64,000 bases of DNA from Paraferrimonas sp. SM1919 (GTDB lineage Bacteria; Pseudomonadota; Gammaproteobacteria; Enterobacterales; Shewanellaceae). The DNA is taken from assembly GCF_010993985.1 (NCBI RefSeq), contig NZ_WINH01000011.1, forward strand, positions 1 to 64,000, written 5' to 3'. The notes beneath the pieces are model-generated. The model had not been told where the DNA came from. It made no database searches and saw nothing but the letters and a program-made list of their open reading frames with translations. The translations under genes were made by a program, and so were the position numbers. Within the stretch, counting starts at the first letter, position 1; each line of letters opens with the position of its first letter. This document shows positions 59,305-64,000 of this stretch, one piece after another.

Positions 59305-60579
59305 ATGATGGAACAATTTTACCAAGCCACTAAAAATATCACCCTAAACTGCCCCCGCTTTAGCGGTACACAACAAGTTGATGTCTGTGTTGTGGGCGGA
59401 GGCTTAACTGGCATTTCAAGTGCATATTTTGCTGCAAAAAGTGGCCTTAACGTCGCATTATTAGAATCCCAAAGTATTGGTTATGGCGCATCAGGTCGTA
59501 ATGGTGGGCAAGTCAGCCCAGGTCAAAGAGTCGACCAAGCTAGCTTAGAAAAAAAAGTGGGCAGTGAACACGCTTTAGCCCTTTGGAACATTGCCCTTGA
59601 GTCTGTTGACCTAGTCAGAAACTTAATCGACGAACACCAAATTAATTGTGATTTTGCCCCTGGTATCTTACACACCGCATTTAAACCCAGCCATTGCCAA
59701 GATATGCGAGAAAATGTGGCCTTACTGCAACATAAATATGGTTACCAAGATACCCGTTATATCGAAAAAGACGAATTGCAACAACTCGTTGGCACTGATA
59801 AGTATCATGGTGGCGAGCTCGATATGCGAGCAGGTCACTTACACCCACTTAATTTTTTATTGGGACTCGCATTACAAGCACAACAAGCTGGGGCACAACT
59901 GTATGAAAACAGTGAAGTGATAAACATTAAAAGCCACAATGGTGGTGCTATCATCACAACTGCTGATGGTGTGATTCATGCCAAAAAAGTGGTGCTTGGA
60001 TGTAATGGCTATTTAGGCAAGCTGTTCCCCAAAGTCGCGGGTAAAATTATGCCCATTAATAATTTTATTGCCGTTACCGAACCATTAGGCGCTGATGTCG
60101 CTGAATCTTTAATTAGTAATAATTATGCTGTCGCCGATTCTAAATTTGTGATTAATTACTTCCGACTAACCCCAGATCATAGATTATTGTTTGGCGGTGG
60201 CGAGAACTATTCTTCCCATTTCCCTAAAGACATAAAGAATTTTGTGCGTCCACATATGTTGGAAATTTATCCACAATTGCAAGATACCCAGCTCGATTAT
60301 GCTTGGGGGGGCACGTTAGCCATTACCCTTAATCGTATGCCTCATTTTAGTTGTATTGATGATTGTATCTATGTTGCCCAAGGATACTCTGGCCATGGGG
60401 TTGCGCTGGCCACCCTAGCCGGCAAACTGATTACCGATGCCATTAAAGGTAACCCCGAACAATTTAATGCCATGGCGAAATACCCAACCCCAAGTTTTCC
60501 TGGTGGCACCCTATTGCGCTATCCTGGTTTAGTGGCCGGCATGCTTTATTATTCGTTGCTAGACCGTATTGGCAACTAA
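59305..60579 (+). CDS. puuB: gamma-glutamylputrescine oxidase (FAD-dependent amine oxidoreductase)
   Basis: The 424-residue DAO-family flavoprotein has the FAD loop VVGGGLTGISSAYFA (about 29-43), then GASGRNGGQVSPG and a C-terminal YAWGGTLAITLNRMPHF with GYSGHGVALATLAG. E. coli PuuB (426 residues) has the same layout. It would oxidise gamma-glutamylputrescine to the aldehyde, with H2O2. It lies between two PuuA genes with their strands alternating. Confidence 0.88.
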   Translation: MMEQFYQATKNITLNCPRFSGTQQVDVCVVGGGLTGISSAYFAAKSGLNVALLESQSIGYGASGRNGGQVSPGQRVDQASLEKKVGSEHALALWNIALESVDLVRNLIDEHQINCDFAPGILHTAFKPSHCQDMRENVALLQHKYGYQDTRYIEKDELQQLVGTDKYHGGELDMRAGHLHPLNFLLGLALQAQQAGAQLYENSEVINIKSHNGGAIITTADGVIHAKKVVLGCNGYLGKLFPKVAGKIMPINNFIAVTEPLGADVAESLISNNYAVADSKFVINYFRLTPDHRLLFGGGENYSSHFPKDIKNFVRPHMLEIYPQLQDTQLDYAWGGTLAITLNRMPHFSCIDDCIYVAQGYSGHGVALATLAGKLITDAIKGNPEQFNAMAKYPTPSFPGGTLLRYPGLVAGMLYYSLLDRIGN

Positions 60580-60602
60580 TTTCCTATTCGCAATAGGGTA
60601 AA

Positions 60603-60640
60603 AAAATGGCGCCATCTGCCTAAAGTGATAGCGCCATTTT
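60603..60640. terminator. bidirectional terminator between puuB and second puuA-like gene
   Basis: AAAATGGCGC (60603-60612) pairs with GCGCCATTTT (60631-60640), with A and T runs on both sides. Confidence 0.85.
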
Positions 60641-60701
60641 TACTGTTGATTACTTCAAAGCAACATCATGTGCAGCAATGCTGATATTAACTATGCTGCA
60701 T

Positions 60702-62051
60702 TTAGATGGTGTTTAGATAAAAATCATATTCCTTCAACGTCACCGTTTGTTCAAATTTCAACATTTCTTGTTCTTTACATGCACTGTAAACCTTGATGAA
60801 CTCACGACCAAAGTATTCATTATAAAAAGCTGAACTTCGTAATAGTTCTACAGCATCATGCAAACGCTCGGGCAAACTCGGGTTATCAACTTCGAAAGTA
60901 TTGCCGTACTGCGGTGCTGGGGCAGTTAACTCTTTATCTATTCCATCATACATTCCATAAAGTACCGTAGCCATGGCGATATATGGATTGGCGTCTGCCC
61001 CTGCAACCCTGTGCTCAACCCGTCTGCTGTGAGGTTCTCCAGCTGGAATTCTAACGGCAACGGTACGGTTATCTATCCCCCAGTTGACATACATGGGTAC
61101 ATATAAATCCGGCTGCAAGCGTCTAAATGAATTAATATTTGGACACAATAAAGCGGTACTTTGCTGCATATTTTGCAGTAAGCCTGCTACCGCATTGTTT
61201 AGTAAGCGGTTGGTTTCTGGCTCATCTTCAGCAAAAACATTGTTGCCATGTTCATCTACTATGCTGACATGAATATGAAGGCCGCTGCCGGCTAGTTTAC
61301 CGTATGGCTTTGCCATAAACGTGGCATACATACCATGAGCTTCAGCAACTTGATGTATCACCCGCTTGAGCATGATAGCGTGATCACAGGCTAACAGCGG
61401 ATCATCACAGTGACGTAAATTAATTTCAAACTGACCCGGCGCGTATTCTGATACCGCAGTATCTGCCGGCAAACCTTGCTGTTGACACACCTTATCTACA
61501 TCCAACAAAAAGTCAGCAAAATCATCTAAATTGATCATTGAATGACATTGAGTACTGTTTTCGCGTAGGCCTGTTTTTGGTGAAATGGGTGGTTGAATCC
61601 CCCCTTTTTCATTACGTTGTTTATCTAATAAATAAAACTCTAACTCTACTGCAACAACCGGCCTTAAGCCTTTTTGGTGAAATAATTCCACCGCTTTTCT
61701 AACTTGGTGGCGGGGATCTAACTCAACTGGATTGTGGTCATAGTCATACATACTAAACAAAAGTTGCGCCGATGGCTGCGGCTGCCAAGGGCACACTGCT
61801 AAGGTTTTTAAATCACCATGGCATATCCTATCTGGCTCTCCAATTTCTAGCCCTAGCTCTGATTCTTCAACCGTCTCTCCAGTCGCATCAAGCGCCAACA
61901 CAGAAAAAGGAATATGCATGCCATTATCGAGCACACCTTTGATTGCCTCTCGTTTTATTCTTTTACCACGAGCGACACCATTTAAGTCCGAAATAATTAA
62001 ATCGAACACTTCCACTTCTGGGTTTTGCTCAAGAAAGGAATCTAATACCAT
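60702..62051 (-). CDS. gamma-glutamylputrescine synthetase (glutamine-synthetase family), copy 2
   Basis: This second PuuA-type enzyme has 449 residues, counted from the ATG behind GGAGAGTGTG; a GTG three bases earlier is in frame but too close to the GGAG. It shares NSFRRLQPD, NWGIDNRTVAVRIP and HIHVSIVD with copy 1 but differs over most of its length (for example QPPISPKTGLRENSTQC). Two synthetases in one cluster may differ in amine preference or regulation. Confidence 0.85.
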   Translation of the reverse strand: MVLDSFLEQNPEVEVFDLIISDLNGVARGKRIKREAIKGVLDNGMHIPFSVLALDATGETVEESELGLEIGEPDRICHGDLKTLAVCPWQPQPSAQLLFSMYDYDHNPVELDPRHQVRKAVELFHQKGLRPVVAVELEFYLLDKQRNEKGGIQPPISPKTGLRENSTQCHSMINLDDFADFLLDVDKVCQQQGLPADTAVSEYAPGQFEINLRHCDDPLLACDHAIMLKRVIHQVAEAHGMYATFMAKPYGKLAGSGLHIHVSIVDEHGNNVFAEDEPETNRLLNNAVAGLLQNMQQSTALLCPNINSFRRLQPDLYVPMYVNWGIDNRTVAVRIPAGEPHSRRVEHRVAGADANPYIAMATVLYGMYDGIDKELTAPAPQYGNTFEVDNPSLPERLHDAVELLRSSAFYNEYFGREFIKVYSACKEQEMLKFEQTVTLKEYDFYLNTI

Positions 62052-62272
62052 CACACTCTCCTGTGTTTATAATTTTGAACAGCATCCTTCATGTTATCTA
62101 ACCACAATCGACAAATACTTGGCTAGACATCAATAGCAACTATTTGTTTTAGAATCCTAAAACCTTAGTTTAACATTTGTTTCAATTGTGTTAACAACAA
62201 CTCTTGCACTTTTCTCTCAACTCCAATAGGTTGTTATTGTATTCAAAATTTTGTTCACTCAAAGGGCAGTAA

Positions 62273-63043
62273 ATGGTTCAAAATTTACCACTAATCATTG
62301 GCGTTTGCGCTGATGTTGTACAAAACGGTGCTCACGCTTACCACCAAGTCGGGGATAAATATATCCGTGCATTAACTGACACCAATCAAGCCATGATTGT
62401 GGTGTTACCTGCACTCTTTGATCTATTAGATGAATCCTTGCAAGAGCAATATATTCGCCAACTTGACGGCCTGTTATTAACCGGATCATACTCTAATTTG
62501 CACCCTAGTTATTATGGTGAACAAGCTGCAGAGAATGACGACGCCCAAACCGATCCAATGCGCGATGCCAGTAATTGGCAATTGATTCGCAAGGCAACGG
62601 AACATAATTTGCCCATTCTAGGGATCTGTCGCGGCTTTCAAGAATTAAACGCATTTTTTGGTGGCACGCTGCACCATCGCGTTCACGAAGTGAGCGGGCT
62701 CAATGATCACCGAGAAGATAAAAACGCACCATTAGCACAACAATATGCGCCTGCACATGCAGTAAATATTCATCAAGGCGGATTGATGTCACAGTGGTTT
62801 GAACAACCACAAATTGAAGTCAACTCTATCCATATGCAAGGTGTTAATCGCCTCGGAGAGCCTTTGATTGTTGAAGCAAGTGCAAGCGATGGCCTAATAG
62901 AAGCCTTTTCTCACCCGAAGTTGAATTTCTTATTTGCCGTGCAATGGCATCCTGAGTGGAAACCCGAGCAATACCCCCAAAATAAAAAAATAATTAATAG
63001 CTTTATCGATGCCTGTCATCGCTTTCACAAGGATATGAAGTAG
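62273..63043 (+). CDS. puuD: gamma-glutamyl-GABA hydrolase (class I amidotransferase family)
   Basis: The 256-residue PuuD hydrolyses gamma-glutamyl-GABA to glutamate and GABA. The nucleophile is C119 in LGICRGFQELNAFFGG, and the His-Glu dyad is in FAVQWHPEW (about 222-230). It starts behind an AAAGGGCAG region and ends 2 bp before the aminotransferase gene, with which it is probably co-transcribed. Confidence 0.92.
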   Translation: MVQNLPLIIGVCADVVQNGAHAYHQVGDKYIRALTDTNQAMIVVLPALFDLLDESLQEQYIRQLDGLLLTGSYSNLHPSYYGEQAAENDDAQTDPMRDASNWQLIRKATEHNLPILGICRGFQELNAFFGGTLHHRVHEVSGLNDHREDKNAPLAQQYAPAHAVNIHQGGLMSQWFEQPQIEVNSIHMQGVNRLGEPLIVEASASDGLIEAFSHPKLNFLFAVQWHPEWKPEQYPQNKKIINSFIDACHRFHKDMK

Positions 63044-63045
63044 TT

Positions 63046-64000
63046 ATGGACCAACAAGCCTTACAACAATTAGATGCAAAGCACCATTTGCACCCTTTCA
63101 GTAACCAAACTGAATTAAATCAGACTGGTACACGGGTAATTACCCATGCTGAAGGTGCCTATATTTATGATGCTAATGGTAATGAACTGCTGGATGGGAT
63201 GTCTGGGCTATGGTGTTGTAACTTGGGCTACAGCCAACCCAAGATCAATCAAGCCATCGCTCAACAGTTACAAGAACTGCCTTATTACAATACTTTTTTT
63301 CAGTGCACACACCCTAGGGCAACAGAATTAGCAGCGGCCATTACTAGCCGCGCTCCAGCGCACATGAATCAGGTATTTTTTACTAACTCTGGTTCAGAGG
63401 CGAATGACTCTGTCATTCGAATTATCCATCGTTATTGGGATGCCAAAGGTCAACCTAAGCGTAAACAAATCATTGCTCGCACTAACGGCTATCATGGCAG
63501 CTCTATAGGTGGTGCCAGCCTTGGTGGCATGAAGTTTATGCACGAGCAATTCGCGCCGTTGGGGGGAATTCACCATATTGCCCAACCCTATTGGTTTGGC
63601 GCTGACACCCAACTTTCTCAAGATGAATTTGGCTTAGTTGCTGCTCGAGAATTAGAACAAAAAATTCTTGAGCTAGGGCCAGATAATGTCGCCGCATTTA
63701 TTGCTGAGCCCATTCAGGGAGCCGGTGGTGTAATCATTCCTCCAGCCAGCTACTGGCCGGAAATTCAGAGGATTTGTAAAGCGTACGGCATACTCTTGAT
63801 TGTTGATGAAGTGATCTTCGGTTTTGGCCGCACCGGTAAATGGTTTGCCAGTCAATTTTACAACGTTGAGCCAGATATGATCGTTTTCGCCAAAGCAGTG
63901 ACCAACGGCTTCCAACCTCTTGGTGGTGTCATTTTAAGTGACCGAGTTTCGGCCGCCTTATATCAATTGAATGACGACTTCGCCCATGGCTATACCTATT
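63046..64000 (+). CDS. class III aminotransferase (putrescine/GABA type), 3' end outside window
   Basis: The first 318 codons of this gene lie in the window. The segment has MSGLWCCNLGYS (52-63), TNSGSEANDSVIRIIHRYW (113-131), D254 in IVDEVIFGFGR and the PLP lysine K283 in VFAKAVTNGFQPLGG. The SpuC-type polyamine:pyruvate and GABA aminotransferases share these features. Next to puuD it may turn GABA into succinate semialdehyde or take putrescine directly; substrate is not decided by sequence. The ATG follows puuD by 2 bp. Confidence 0.85.
   Translation, partial: MDQQALQQLDAKHHLHPFSNQTELNQTGTRVITHAEGAYIYDANGNELLDGMSGLWCCNLGYSQPKINQAIAQQLQELPYYNTFFQCTHPRATELAAAITSRAPAHMNQVFFTNSGSEANDSVIRIIHRYWDAKGQPKRKQIIARTNGYHGSSIGGASLGGMKFMHEQFAPLGGIHHIAQPYWFGADTQLSQDEFGLVAARELEQKILELGPDNVAAFIAEPIQGAGGVIIPPASYWPEIQRICKAYGILLIVDEVIFGFGRTGKWFASQFYNVEPDMIVFAKAVTNGFQPLGGVILSDRVSAALYQLNDDFAHGYTY

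Overview
The window looks like chromosome of a gammaproteobacterium of the Shewanella/Alteromonadales type. Protein sequences resemble their E. coli counterparts closely, base composition is moderately A+T-rich, and several blocks keep enterobacterial order: an rrn leader beside murI and trmA-fabR; ilvGMDA with ilvC/ilvY; leuABCD; rpmBG-radC-coaBC-slmA-pyrE-rph-yicC. The genus is an inference, since no rRNA gene lies inside the window.

Layout. 1-5040: leader and promoters of an rRNA operon running left out of the window, an RRM protein, murI, trmA, fabR and a fatty-acid desaturase. 5053-13050: branched-chain amino-acid genes ilvA, D, M, G on the minus strand behind an attenuator with a 23-codon leader peptide (ilvL), then ilvC and the divergent regulator ilvY. 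13174-18717: a lipoprotein, a TraF-like outer-membrane protein, YgiQ, a GNAT acetyltransferase and a MAPEG protein. 19012-23849: leuDCBA with its own 16-codon leader peptide and attenuator. 24036-34508: a TPR/degenerate-GGDEF membrane protein, recQ, rarD, ribosomal proteins L33 and L28, radC, coaBC, slmA, pyrE, rph and yicC. The dut gene usual between coaBC and slmA is absent.

Accessory part. A 2.8-kb island sits at the 3' end of yicC. It has 20-bp att-like direct repeats at both ends, repeated GGTTACTA boxes inside each end, an integrase stub and one compact three-gene operon of unknown function. After yceH, yceI, an RraA-like gene and an RRF_GI gene comes a type II restriction-modification pair (39.8-42.5 kb), followed by two decayed insertion sequences (an IS30-like and an IS3-like element, both with broken transposases). 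From 45.8 to 48.9 kb lies a tandem array of five small exported four-cysteine paralogues that resemble single ricin-B-type repeats. Facing it on the other strand are a gene of unknown function and a 1066-residue protein combining an OmpR-type winged helix, a STAND-type ATPase, a membrane helix and TPR-like repeats. The three-gene island and the ricin-like array with its STAND neighbour are the best candidates for undescribed systems.

The last part (53.1-64 kb) is metabolic. After a SpoU-family RNA methyltransferase come an omega-amino-acid aminotransferase and mmsA (beta-alanine type catabolism) with a divergent LysR regulator, then a gamma-glutamylated putrescine pathway: two glutamine-synthetase-like PuuA genes, PuuB, PuuD and a class III aminotransferase cut off by the window end.
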